This document shows, piece by piece, positions 17,301-25,776 of a stretch of 64,000 bases of DNA. The DNA comes from DASRJW01 sp964567755. GTDB taxonomy: Bacteria; Krumholzibacteriota; Krumholzibacteriia; G020349025. The notes under the pieces were generated by a model that saw nothing but the letters and a program-made list of their open reading frames with translations, was not told the DNA's origin and ran no database searches. The first letter of the stretch is position 1; each line of letters starts with the position of its first letter. Position numbers and translations under genes: made by a program. The DNA is taken from assembly GCA_964567755.1 (NCBI GenBank), contig CAZMNW010000069.1, forward strand, positions 80,100 through 144,099. The letters run 5' to 3'.

Positions 17301-20300
17301 GAGGCAACGCCTCGCGAACATTCGTGGTGCGTAACGAGGGCACGGCGGCACTCAGCGTGGATGCCACCAGTCTGCTCGGCTCGGATGCCGCCGATTTCGC
17401 CGTGACGAGCGGTGGTGGCGCATTCGCCATCGCCCCAGGCGATTCCCACGAAGTCGTGATTCGCTTCGACCCGATGTCTCTCGGCGCCAAATCGGCGGTC
17501 CTTCGTCTCGCCAACGACGATCCGGATGAAAGTCTCTTCGACGTCACGCTCGCGGGAGCCGCCATCCAGCAGGACATCGCCGTCGCTCCAGTTTCCCACG
17601 ATTTCGGCCCCGTCGCCGTCGGCGACAGCGTCCTCCACGGGATCCAGGTGCGGAACGTAGGTACGGCGCCCCTCGAAGTGACGTCGACCAACCTGTTCGG
17701 CAAAGACGCTAATGAGTTCTCGATCGTGAGCGGTGACGCTCCATTCACGGTCGCGCCCGGGGACTCGCAGTCGATTGTCTTGCGCTTCGATCCAGCAAAC
17801 ACTGGTGACAAGACGGCACGACTACGGATCTCGAGCGACGATCCAGACGAGGCCATGATCAACGTGCAACTCGCGGGCAATGGCACACTGCTGGAACCCG
17901 ACATTGCCGTCCTGCCGGCTGCCCATGATTACGGTACGGTCGCCGTGGGTCTGGATGCATCCCGAGTTTTCGTGGTGCGAAACGCTGGCAGCGTCATGCT
18001 GAACATCGTTTCGACTGGATTGGTGGGCCTCGATGCGGCGGACTTCGTCATCATGAGCGGTGGCGACGCATTCACACTCGGGCCCGGCGACTCGACTCAG
18101 ATTAGCGTGTGCTTCACGCCGACCGGCGTCGGCACGCGATCGGCCACACTCCGCTTCCAAAGCGACGACCCCGACGAGAATCCGCTCGACATCCCCGTGG
18201 CCGGCAACGGCATTGTCTTGGCACCCGAAATCACTGTCGCTCCCATCGCACACGACTTCGGATTGGTGACGCTCGGCGCGAGCGTGGACCAGGCATTCGT
18301 GCTCCGGAACATTGGCACCGCAGCGCTCGACGTCACGTCGATCGGCCTTCTCGGTCCGGAGGCGGCGGATTTTGCGCTCTTGAGCGGAGGTGATCCCATC
18401 GTTCTCGCTGCCGGTGATTCATCGGTTGCCGTCGTCCGCTGCACCCCGCTCGCGCTCGGCACACGCGCCGCCACGCTGCAATTCGCGAGCAATGACCTGG
18501 ACGAGAACCCACTCGACGTCGCCCTCGTCGCTTTGGGAGTGCAGCCCGACATCGTCGTGTCGCCACTCGACCACGCATTCGCGACACTCGCGGTCGGGGA
18601 CAGCGCGTCGTATCCGTTCGAGATCCGCAACGTGGGCGTCGGCGCTCTGATCATCCGCTCTACAACCATCGTCGGACTGGATGCCAGCGAGTTCGCCATC
18701 CTGAGCGGCGCGCCATTCGCCGTCGCCGCCGGGGACAGCCTCGACTTGCTGGTGCGCTACGCGCCAAGCTCACCGGGCAGCAAGCTCGCCACACTCCACA
18801 TCGAAAGCAACGATGCCGATGAGGATTCTTTGTCGGTGATCCTGACCGGAGACGCGGTGACCAGCTTCCAACCCGATTTGGATGCCGCCACCACCGTTGG
18901 GTTCGGCAATGTGGCAGTCGGCGCCAGCGATTCCATGAGCATTGCGATCGGCAACATCGGCCTTTCGAATCTCCACGTGGCGTCGCTGACAATCGCGGGT
19001 CCCGATTCCCTCGATTTCATCCTGACGCCCGGCGGCATCCCATTCACGCTGGCGCCGCACGAGACCAGCCTGGTGGCCCTCACCTTTTCTCCCACATTTC
19101 TCGGCTCGAGGAGCGCCACTCTGCGCCTCGCGAGTGACGACCCGGATGAGAATCCATTTGACATCGTGCTGCAGGGCACCGGCGACGCGCCGAACCTCGC
19201 CTTGACTCCCCCGGCATACGACTTTGGCGGTGTTCAAGTCGGCACGAACGCGCTGCATGCATTCGTCGTCTCGAACCAAGGGTCTTTGGTACTTCACGTC
19301 AGTGCAACCACGCTCACCGGCGCCAGCGCCAGCGAATTCGCCATCACCAGCGGTGGGGGTGCGTTTAGTTTGGCTCCGGGTAGCTCGCGCGATATCGTCG
19401 TGCAATTGGCTCCAACGGCCACAGGAGCGAAAAGCGCCACGCTCGACATCGCGAGCGATGATCCGGACGCTCCCAGCACGAACGTCTCGTTGGCGGGGAT
19501 CGGGATGCCGGGACCCGCAGGCGGCGGCGACCCCGTGCTCCTCGAGGAAACCGCAAGCGGCGGCGCGAGCAACGCACTGACCGTGACCACCACCTCCGCA
19601 TTGACGGCCGCGAACGGGAATGTGTTCCTGGCCGTTGTCTCTACGCGCGAGCACGTCGAGGTCGTGTCCGTGGATGGGATGGGCCTCACTTGGACACGGG
19701 TCCTCATGCAATGCGGCGCTCGCGCGACGACCGGCGTCGAGGTCTGGTGGGGACAAGGCATCCCTGTGGACGGCACTGTTTCCGCGACCTTCATGACCGC
19801 CCCAGCGCACGCAGCGATCCTGGTATCGCGCTACTCGGGCGCCGACTTGAGCCTACCGATTACAAATGCCGTGTCGGCGAACACACTGGGTCTGTCGGGC
19901 GAATGCACGGGCGGGACGGACAGCAACAGCTACGGCATTTCCTTCGGCACCGGAGACGACGGTTCGGTCGTGTTCGCGGCCGTTGCAATCGGCGCGCACG
20001 TGCTTACGCCGGGTTTAGGCTGGGTGCAGCGTGACCTGCTGCAAGTGGGCTCCGCCGGTGACACCTGCGGCGTCATGGTTCTCGATCGCGCCGTGCCGAC
20101 GGCGGGAAGCGTCTTCCTGGACGGCAGTTTCGACCAACCAGCCGATTGGGCGGTGGTCGCTCTCGAGATTCGGGCGCAAGGCGAATCCACCACCGATGCG
20201 GACCACGATCCATGGTCCGCGGTGGTGGACGAGCCGTTTGTCCGCGTCTGGCAAGCAGCAGACCACGGTTCGGCGACGATCGAGGTCGCCGTTCCGCAAG

Positions 20301-20500
20301 CGACGGTCGCGCACCTGACACTTCATGATGTGCGCGGACATTTGCTGCATCGAATCTGGCAGGGCCCCCTCGCCGCCGGGCGGCATCGGCTCGAATGGGC
20401 CGACAATCTCCGCAGCCGACAGCTGCCGGCCGGCATCTACTTCGTCCGCGCCGACCTGGGCGGCCAAGTGCTGGCGCGCAAGCTCCTCTTCGTGCATTAG
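14357..20500 (+). CDS. Giant secreted protein with 12 ASH-like (choice-of-anchor D) repeats and C-terminal sorting-type tail
   Basis: 2047 residues from a TTG start. N-terminus: signal peptide (RRLSRLLALTGCVQLAAVGA). Residues ~35-430 look like a beta-propeller or sialidase-type module. From about residue 431 to 1715 there are 12 repeats of ~107 residues, each opening PDIAVSPTSHAYGNLLVG-like and containing FVVxNxG, FxLAPG and LRxxSDDPDENP. These match the Ig-like ASH/HYDIN family ('choice-of-anchor D'). A separate module follows (~1720-1950), then a FlgD-like/Por-type end (VPQATVAHLTLHDVRGHLLH ... LPAGIYFVRADLGG ... RKLLFVH). Probably a surface-exposed or released adhesive or structural protein. 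It interrupts the heme gene group. Confidence 0.9.
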   Translation: MSSGPGAGTFRRLSRLLALTGCVQLAAVGASQGAIIPYPPSLSPAVAVDVGYRDFSYGSGTLATPTGEKPQSKLWWNDGVWWGCLWDPTTATHRIHRFDAVAHSWTNVGPSADNRPNTLVDVLWDGTRLYVVSHVFDSSGEFRLHSYTYDTATDTYSLRGGFPVIMGSGSAEALTIAKDTSGKLWITWEESSDVMVNRSTSGETVWGTAFRLPVQGNDSSSDDISSVIAFGSRIGILWSNQSDDRMYFSTHIDGNADTTWQAREDALVDAILGEVADDHLNLGLSFTTNPPTLFAATKTSLGGVSTLPQIYLLKRDPSGAWTHYVVGDQDDDHTRAIVQIDDENRKIYVIARCDAGDDAIRMKVSDMDNISFVDGVGTALIESSANRGLNNPTGTKQTLNGTTNLLVVASDDASRYYFHNTIDLATVTPTPDISVTPTSHAYGNVLVGTSSSRTFVVRNDGTGNLQVTSTSLIGSNPSSFAITNGGTFTLAPGSTRSIGVAFNPASIGARSATLRLANNDPNENPFDVALSGTGVQPDIAISPVSHAYGNLLVGSSVSQTFVVQNTGSSALNVTATTLGGTHASLFSITSGGGAFSLAAGATRNVVVAFNPTSTGAKTAALRFASDDPDENPLDGALSGTGVQPDIAISPTSHAYGNLLVGSSASQTFVVQNTGSSTLQVTSTAVAGTDAALFSITVGGGAFSLAAGATRNVIVAFNPTSTGAKSATLRFASDDPDENPLDVALSGTGVQPDIAVSPTSHAYGNLLVGSSASQTFVAQNTGSSTLQVTSTVLTGAEAGLFSITSGGGAFSLAAGGARNVVVAFNPTSTGAKTAALRFASDDPDENPLDVPLMGVGAQQDIEVSATAHDYGNVLVGASSGHTFVVRNAGTANLDVIAVALIGADVSDFNLASDGDSFTLAPFDSHLVVVNFAPATLGGKTATLRLASNDPDESPLDLILAGVAVLPDIAVAPSSHDFGAVLLGGNASRTFVVRNEGTAALSVDATSLLGSDAADFAVTSGGGAFAIAPGDSHEVVIRFDPMSLGAKSAVLRLANDDPDESLFDVTLAGAAIQQDIAVAPVSHDFGPVAVGDSVLHGIQVRNVGTAPLEVTSTNLFGKDANEFSIVSGDAPFTVAPGDSQSIVLRFDPANTGDKTARLRISSDDPDEAMINVQLAGNGTLLEPDIAVLPAAHDYGTVAVGLDASRVFVVRNAGSVMLNIVSTGLVGLDAADFVIMSGGDAFTLGPGDSTQISVCFTPTGVGTRSATLRFQSDDPDENPLDIPVAGNGIVLAPEITVAPIAHDFGLVTLGASVDQAFVLRNIGTAALDVTSIGLLGPEAADFALLSGGDPIVLAAGDSSVAVVRCTPLALGTRAATLQFASNDLDENPLDVALVALGVQPDIVVSPLDHAFATLAVGDSASYPFEIRNVGVGALIIRSTTIVGLDASEFAILSGAPFAVAAGDSLDLLVRYAPSSPGSKLATLHIESNDADEDSLSVILTGDAVTSFQPDLDAATTVGFGNVAVGASDSMSIAIGNIGLSNLHVASLTIAGPDSLDFILTPGGIPFTLAPHETSLVALTFSPTFLGSRSATLRLASDDPDENPFDIVLQGTGDAPNLALTPPAYDFGGVQVGTNALHAFVVSNQGSLVLHVSATTLTGASASEFAITSGGGAFSLAPGSSRDIVVQLAPTATGAKSATLDIASDDPDAPSTNVSLAGIGMPGPAGGGDPVLLEETASGGASNALTVTTTSALTAANGNVFLAVVSTREHVEVVSVDGMGLTWTRVLMQCGARATTGVEVWWGQGIPVDGTVSATFMTAPAHAAILVSRYSGADLSLPITNAVSANTLGLSGECTGGTDSNSYGISFGTGDDGSVVFAAVAIGAHVLTPGLGWVQRDLLQVGSAGDTCGVMVLDRAVPTAGSVFLDGSFDQPADWAVVALEIRAQGESTTDADHDPWSAVVDEPFVRVWQAADHGSATIEVAVPQATVAHLTLHDVRGHLLHRIWQGPLAAGRHRLEWADNLRSRQLPAGIYFVRADLGGQVLARKLLFVH
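15647..19509 (+). repeat. 12 in-frame tandem repeats (~321 bp) encoding ASH domains
   Basis: Repeats 2-4 are nearly identical in DNA. GGCAACCTCCTCGTCGGCAG recurs at 16001, 16322 and 16643, a strict 321-base period (107 codons). Outer repeats are diverged and carry one-codon length changes. The homogeneity of 15960-16920 implies recent duplication or gene conversion and predicts copy-number variation between strains. Confidence 0.88.
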
Positions 20501-20718
20501 AACGCGTTTCGCGTGCAAACACGGCGAGCTCACCCTCGACCTGGAGCCATCGATGCGTGAAACAGCTTCCGGGCCGGTTGCGCCTTCCGCGTCGAACACG
20601 CATATTCACTACTCAGTCCTCGCCACGACGCATTCCGGCTTCGGGATGTCGCCGACGGCGCCGCATTCCCTGGCATTCTCTGCGGCTCGACCCCGGAACC
20701 AGCGAAGGAGGACAGCCG

Positions 20719-22557
20719 ATGCGAACACGACTCGCTCGGGTGTCGAACGCGACGATCATCCGAAATATCACCTCTTTTCCATGGCTCATCGCGCTCCACG
20801 TGACGGTGGCCATCGCGGCCGGAGAAACCGCAAAGCCTTCCTGGCGTGAAACATCGAGCGACCCGCCCGCCTTGAACATGGGGCGCCGCACCGGGCCCGC
20901 CGCGCGTCCAACGGTCGAAGCCTTCACCAGCATTCAGGTGAACGTCGCCGGCAATGGCGCCAACATTCTCGAGGACGCCGCCAATGAGCCGTCGATCGCC
21001 GTGGATCCGACGAACCCGAACCACATCGCGATCGGTTGGCGACAATTCGATTCGATTCTCTCCAACTTTCGCCAAGGCGGCTACGGTTGGAGCAACGATG
21101 GTGGCCGCACCTGGCACTTCCCAGGAGTGCTCACCCCCGGTACTTTCCGCAGCGACCCAGTTCTCGGCTACGACGCGAGCGGCATCTTCTTCTACAGCAG
21201 CCTCCAATCCAGCGGCGGAAATCTGACAACGGATTACTTCCGCTCTCTGGACGGCGGCCAATCCTGGTCGGGGCCGTATTACTCCTACGGCGGCGACAAG
21301 CAATGGATCCAGGTCGACCGCACCGGCGGCATCGGCGACGGCAACATCTATCAGGCCTGGAGCACCGCCGCTGGTTGTTGCTTCCCATCTACTTTCAATC
21401 GTTCGGTGGACGGCGGATTCAATTCCAGCATCCCGACCACGATCCCATCGACGCCAATTTGGGGCACGATGGATGTCGCTGCCGATGGCACGCTCTGGCT
21501 CGTCGGTGTCGATCCGGACAACCTCGGACGATTCCTCTGGTCGAAATCCAGCAGCGCCAAAGATCCCATGAGCGCGGTCGTGTTCGAATCGAGCGGCACA
21601 TTCACCCTCGGCGGCAGCATGGCCGTGGCGATTCCAACCGGTCCGAACCCCGCCGGTCTCCTCGGCCAGATTTGGATCGCGGTCGATAAAACCACCGGCC
21701 CGCGTGCCGGATGGATCTATGTGGTGTGCTCTGTCGATCCTCCAGGCATCGACCCATTGGACGTGCATTTCGTCCGCAGCACGGATGGGGGGATGACCTG
21801 GAGCACACCCGTCCGCATCAACACCGACGTGAGCTCGCGGTGGCAATGGATGGCAACGATGTCGCTGGCGCCGAATGGCCGCCTCGACGTGGTGTGGAAC
21901 GATACACGCGCTTCTGCTTCCCCCAACCGAAGCCGGCTTTATACCTCGTCCTCGACCGACGGGGGCACCACCTGGTCGGCCAACACCGTGGCCAGCCCGG
22001 AATGGGACAGTTATGTTGGATTTCCAAACCAAGACAAGATCGGCGATTACTATCACATGATCTCGGATGATGTGGGCGCACACCTGGCCTGGGCGGCGAC
22101 CTTCAACTTCGAGCAGGACGTCTATTACCTCCGTATCGGCGACTACGACTGCAATGGCAATGGCGTCGGTGATACGCAGGATATCGCCACACTCACCAGT
22201 CACGACTACGACAACAACGGCATCCCTGACGATTGTGAGGGCATTACGACCAGCGATGTCACAGCCACACGCCGACGATTCGAGTTGTTGCCGAACGTTC
22301 CCAATCCGTTCAATCCGCGCACTGCGATCTCTTTCGTGTTGCCGCGAGCCGAGAGCGGCGTGTCGCTCCGTATCTATGATCTGCACGGCAAGCTCGTGCG
22401 GTCCCTCCTCGAAGGAGAGACCGTCGACGCCGGCCGCTCCACCGTCTCCTGGGATGGTTTGAGCTTTACGGGAACCCCCGCGCCCTCGGGACTGTACGTC
22501 TACCGCCTCGCGGCCCCTGGGTTCATCACGTCGCGCAAAATGCTCCTGATGAAATAG
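20719..22557 (+). CDS. Secreted sialidase-fold (BNR/Asp-box) protein with C-terminal sorting-type tail
   Basis: 612 residues. ATG at 20719 is preceded by a near-perfect AAGGAGG site, so the open frame further upstream is not used. It has a signal-peptide-like start (SFPWLIALHVTVAIAAGE) and multiple Asp-box-like motifs (SNDGGRTWHF, SLDGGQSWSG, STDGGMTWST, STDGGTTWSA) of six-bladed propellers. A Ca-binding-like DYDCNGNGVGDTQDI and DYDNNGIPDDCEG segment follows. The end has PNVPNPFNPRTAISFVLP, LRIYDLHGKLVR and GLYVYRLAA, the FlgD-like/T9SS-type tail. No sialidase catalytic Arg triad was identified, so glycosidase activity is not claimed. Confidence 0.87.
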   Translation: MRTRLARVSNATIIRNITSFPWLIALHVTVAIAAGETAKPSWRETSSDPPALNMGRRTGPAARPTVEAFTSIQVNVAGNGANILEDAANEPSIAVDPTNPNHIAIGWRQFDSILSNFRQGGYGWSNDGGRTWHFPGVLTPGTFRSDPVLGYDASGIFFYSSLQSSGGNLTTDYFRSLDGGQSWSGPYYSYGGDKQWIQVDRTGGIGDGNIYQAWSTAAGCCFPSTFNRSVDGGFNSSIPTTIPSTPIWGTMDVAADGTLWLVGVDPDNLGRFLWSKSSSAKDPMSAVVFESSGTFTLGGSMAVAIPTGPNPAGLLGQIWIAVDKTTGPRAGWIYVVCSVDPPGIDPLDVHFVRSTDGGMTWSTPVRINTDVSSRWQWMATMSLAPNGRLDVVWNDTRASASPNRSRLYTSSSTDGGTTWSANTVASPEWDSYVGFPNQDKIGDYYHMISDDVGAHLAWAATFNFEQDVYYLRIGDYDCNGNGVGDTQDIATLTSHDYDNNGIPDDCEGITTSDVTATRRRFELLPNVPNPFNPRTAISFVLPRAESGVSLRIYDLHGKLVRSLLEGETVDAGRSTVSWDGLSFTGTPAPSGLYVYRLAAPGFITSRKMLLMK

Positions 22558-22679
22558 TCGCGCTCCGTACAAACACGCAGAGACATCGGGTCGCGAACTG
22601 GACCCGCAGCGTGTCCTGCCATGTTCTGCTAGTCTATCGCATCGGCACAGAACGGCTCGCGTCGAAACGGGGAAGGACC

Positions 22680-23855
22680 TTGCGCCTGCGCGACTGGCAG
22701 AAAACGGGCGTGCTCGCCGTCGCTTCGTTCGCCCTTGTTTTCGGGGGCGCCGAAATCTTGGCACGTCTGTGGTGGGAACCGGGCAGCTATCGACCCGTGA
22801 TCCGCGCCGATCCCGTGTATGGCTGGGCGCTCGACCCGGGCTCGAGCCTGCACGCCGTCGACTCGGATCGCCATCTCGACTACCACATCCAGGTGAACGC
22901 GCTCGGGATGCGCGACCCGGAGCGTCCGCGCGACAAACCGAGCGGTGTGCGGCGGGTTCTGCTGCTCGGTGATTCGATGGTCTTCGGCACCGGCGTCGAG
23001 ATGGGATCGCGGTGCGGTGACATCCTGGAAACACGCCTCGGGCCCGGCGTCGAGGTACTGAACGCGGCGGTCGGTGGTTGGGGAACGGACCAAGAGTTCC
23101 TCTTTCTCTGCCGCGAAGGATTCGCCCTGCAGCCGGATGTCGTCGTGCTCGCCTTGTGCTTGTCAAACGACGTCGCCAACAACATGCTCACGCACGAGCT
23201 GTTTGGAACGGCTGCCAAGCCACGTTTCTTCCTGCAAGGCAATGAGCTCGAATGGAATCCGCCGGCCCTTTCTACCGCGCCGGGCGCTCGACCCCTGCAT
23301 TTCCTCAAACGCAGCCGATTGCTCCACTTCGCCGGTCGTCACGTGCGTCTCCTCGAATCGCGCCGGCGCCCGGTCCCGCCAGCGGCCGCGCTGCCATACC
23401 ATGCGGATGACCTCGAGTCGGATCGCTCGCATTGGGCGGTGTTCAAGCGCCAATACTCGCCGCGCTTCGAGTCGGCGTTCCAGGTAACCGAGGCCTTGAT
23501 TTCCGCCATTCGCGATTCTTGCGCCGCCCGCGGCACGCCGCTCGTGCTCTTCGCGTTTCCACTCAAGTTCGAGGTCGAGCCTGCCGCGCGTGCACGCGAG
23601 CTCGAGTATTATGGTTACGACGTGACATGGTTCGACCATCGAGCTCCTTATGCGCGTCTGCAACGCTTGGCGGCGCAGCTCGGCGTGCCATTCGTGCACC
23701 CCGTCGACGAGTTCATCACGGCAGCGGCGCGCCAGCCGCTCTTCTTCGATCTCGATGGTCATCCCGACGCCGCCGGCCACGCCGTGGCCGCTGCCACTCT
23801 CGAAGAACCAGTGCGTCAGGCGCTGGGGAATGCGGCAACCCATGCCCGGCGCTGA
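22680..23855 (+). CDS. Membrane-anchored SGNH/GDSL-family hydrolase
   Basis: About 391 residues. The N-terminal helix TGVLAVASFALVFGGAEIL anchors or exports it. The SGNH blocks are present: nucleophile Ser in VLLLGDSMVFGTGVE, Gly in NAAVGGWGTDQE, Asn in LSNDVANN, and the Asp/His pair in LDGHPDAAGH. Such proteins are O-acetyl-esterases or lipases working on cell-surface glycans or lipids. The TTG at 22680 follows GGAAGGA but with very short spacing; GTG at 22611 is the alternative start. It sits between the BNR protein gene and hemD. Confidence 0.82.
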   Translation: MRLRDWQKTGVLAVASFALVFGGAEILARLWWEPGSYRPVIRADPVYGWALDPGSSLHAVDSDRHLDYHIQVNALGMRDPERPRDKPSGVRRVLLLGDSMVFGTGVEMGSRCGDILETRLGPGVEVLNAAVGGWGTDQEFLFLCREGFALQPDVVVLALCLSNDVANNMLTHELFGTAAKPRFFLQGNELEWNPPALSTAPGARPLHFLKRSRLLHFAGRHVRLLESRRRPVPPAAALPYHADDLESDRSHWAVFKRQYSPRFESAFQVTEALISAIRDSCAARGTPLVLFAFPLKFEVEPAARARELEYYGYDVTWFDHRAPYARLQRLAAQLGVPFVHPVDEFITAAARQPLFFDLDGHPDAAGHAVAAATLEEPVRQALGNAATHARR

Positions 23856-23941
23856 ACCAATGCAGAGACTCGCCAGTCTGCCAGGTCTGGACTAGGATGG
23901 ACCGTGGCCCGATCTTTCGAGTGACGCACCGACTGGCATCT

Positions 23942-23958
23942 CCGTGCCGGAGGCACGG
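23942..23958. promoter_or_regulatory. Strong hairpin in the hemD leader
   Basis: A 7-bp perfect inverted repeat, CCGTGCC-GGA-GGCACGG, lies 23 bases before the hemD start codon. No T-run follows, so it is not a classical terminator. It may protect the end of the upstream transcript or modulate hemD translation. Seen in sequence only. Confidence 0.35.
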
Positions 23959-23981
23959 CCGGAGCCGCGCCGAGGAGTCCG

Positions 23982-24764
23982 GTGGCAATCAGCCCGAAGA
24001 TAGTCCCGCGCGTGCTGGTCACGCGAGAGGAACCCGAGCCGGTGTCGCAGGCCGTGCGTTTGGCCGCTGGCGAGCCGATCGAGTTGCCACTGTTGACGAC
24101 GCGCTGGATCGAGTTCGATTGCCCCGGAGGTCGCGGGCTCGAGGATTACGACTGGATCGCTTTCACCAGCGCACGGGCGTTGGAGGCCATCGCGGCCAAG
24201 GCCGGCGCCGCGGGATGGAGTTGGCCGCCGCAGGTTGCAGCGGCAGCAGTGGGGGATCGCACCGCGCACGAGATGCAGGCGCGCGGTTGGATGCCCGAGT
24301 GCGTGTCGGAGGACGCGAGCGCGCACGGCTTGGTGCAGTCGCTGCAGGCGCGCGGTGTCACTGGGGCGTGTATTTTGTTCCCGTGCTCGGCCATCGCCGA
24401 ACCGACTTTCCCCGAGGGCATGCGTTCGGCGGGAGCCTTGGTGGATGTCGTCCACGTCTACACCACCGAGGCAGTCTGGCTGACGCAACCGGACGAGCTG
24501 CCGCGCATGGCGCGGCAGCTGGCGGAAGAACTGCGCCGTGGATGCGTCGCCACCTGCGCCAGCCCGTCGGCAGCACGCGCGCTTGCCGAGCTGGCACTCG
24601 CGGCGGGCGCGTTCGACGCGCTGCAGCGCACTCCGATCGTCGTCATCGGATCGACGACGGCGCGTGCGGTGAGCGATCTGGGTCTGCAACCGGTGGACGC
24701 CGGCGGCAGGAACCTGGGATTCATGGCACGCAAGGCCGTCGAGATCGGCCGGCAGATGGTTTGA
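23982..24764 (+). CDS. hemD: Uroporphyrinogen-III synthase
   Basis: 260 residues from GTG with a GAGGAG ribosome site. It cyclizes hydroxymethylbilane with inversion of ring D to uroporphyrinogen III. The family is poorly conserved, but the two-domain layout and motifs fit: VLVTREEPE at the N-terminus, DYDWIAFTSARALEAI, AAVGDRTAHEM, DVVHVYTTEAV and PIVVIGSTTARAVSDLGL. The call is reinforced by hemB 19 bases downstream and hemA/hemC earlier in the window on the same strand. Confidence 0.9.
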   Translation: MAISPKIVPRVLVTREEPEPVSQAVRLAAGEPIELPLLTTRWIEFDCPGGRGLEDYDWIAFTSARALEAIAAKAGAAGWSWPPQVAAAAVGDRTAHEMQARGWMPECVSEDASAHGLVQSLQARGVTGACILFPCSAIAEPTFPEGMRSAGALVDVVHVYTTEAVWLTQPDELPRMARQLAEELRRGCVATCASPSAARALAELALAAGAFDALQRTPIVVIGSTTARAVSDLGLQPVDAGGRNLGFMARKAVEIGRQMV

Positions 24765-24783
24765 AGCCGCGGAGGAATCAAGC

Positions 24784-25758
24784 ATGCCGTTCCCAGCCGA
24801 AAGAATGCGGCGCTTGCGCCGCACCCCTGGTCTGCGCCGCCTCACCCAGGAAACGCGGCTCACACTCGACGCGCTCATCGAACCGCACTTCGTCTGTCCC
24901 GGGACGAACATCCGGCGCGAGGTGAGCTCGATGCCGGGCTGCGCGCAGCTCTCCGTCGATCTTCTCGTCGAGGAGTGCAAACGCAGCTTCGACATGGGAA
25001 TCCGCTCGATCATCCTGTTCGGCATCCCCGCGCACAAGGATGCGGTGGGAAGCGAGGGCTACGCTGCACACGGCATCGTGCCGCGCGGCATCGAGGCGGT
25101 GAAGGAAGCGCTCCCCGATTTGGTCGTGTGGGCCGATGTCTGTCTGTGCGAGTACACCGACCATGGCCATTGTGGTGTCTTGAACGACAAGGAGGTCGAC
25201 AACGATGCGACCTTGCCGTTGCTGGCGAAGGAAGCCTTGGCCTACACGCGCGCCGGTGCCGATGGCGTGGCGCCCTCGGACATGATGGATGGACATGTGG
25301 CTGCGATCCGCACGGCCCTCGACGACGCCGGCTTCGCGCACACGCCGATCATGGGGTACGCCGCGAAGTTCGCCTCGGCGTTCTACGGGCCCTTCCGCGA
25401 AGCCGCCGAGTCGACGCCGCGGTTCGGCGATCGGAGGAGCTACCAAATGGATCCCGCCAACGGCCGCGAGGCGCTGCGCGAGATCGCACTCGACATCCAG
25501 GAAGGCGCTGACATCGTCATGGTCAAGCCCGGCTTGCCCTATCTCGACATCATCCGCATGGCGCGGGAGCGCTTCGACGTGCCCATCGCCGCGTATAATG
25601 TGAGCGGCGAGTACGCGATGGTCAAAGCCGCGGCTCGCAACGGCTGGATCGACGAGGACCGCATCATTCTCGAGATCCTGACCGCGTTCCGCCGCGCGGG
25701 CGCGGACATTGTGCTCACGTACTTCGCGCGCGATGCCGCGCGGCTGCTGCGGGCTTGA
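24784..25758 (+). CDS. hemB: Delta-aminolevulinic acid dehydratase (porphobilinogen synthase)
   Basis: 324 residues; ATG preceded by CGGAGGAA. It condenses two 5-aminolevulinates to porphobilinogen. The two Schiff-base lysines lie in MGYAAKFASAFYGPF and IVMVKPGLPYLD. The Cys-rich metal site is DVCLCEYTDHGHCG, which indicates the Zn-dependent type rather than the Asp-rich Mg type. The N-terminal RRTPGLRRLTQET is also typical. It is the last heme gene; DUF1684 follows after 18 bases. Confidence 0.97.
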   Translation: MPFPAERMRRLRRTPGLRRLTQETRLTLDALIEPHFVCPGTNIRREVSSMPGCAQLSVDLLVEECKRSFDMGIRSIILFGIPAHKDAVGSEGYAAHGIVPRGIEAVKEALPDLVVWADVCLCEYTDHGHCGVLNDKEVDNDATLPLLAKEALAYTRAGADGVAPSDMMDGHVAAIRTALDDAGFAHTPIMGYAAKFASAFYGPFREAAESTPRFGDRRSYQMDPANGREALREIALDIQEGADIVMVKPGLPYLDIIRMARERFDVPIAAYNVSGEYAMVKAAARNGWIDEDRIILEILTAFRRAGADIVLTYFARDAARLLRA

Positions 25759-25776
25759 AATCGAGGAGTTTTTGCC

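Noticed and set aside
15647..19509. Regularly spaced repeats considered as a CRISPR or satellite array
   Set aside because: Period is 321 bases, repeats are coding and in frame, and match ASH domains.
20530..23166. 878-codon minus-strand open frame opposite the BNR and SGNH genes
   Set aside because: GC-rich antisense shadow: Arg/Ala/His-rich, no domain, and it covers clearly conserved plus-strand genes.
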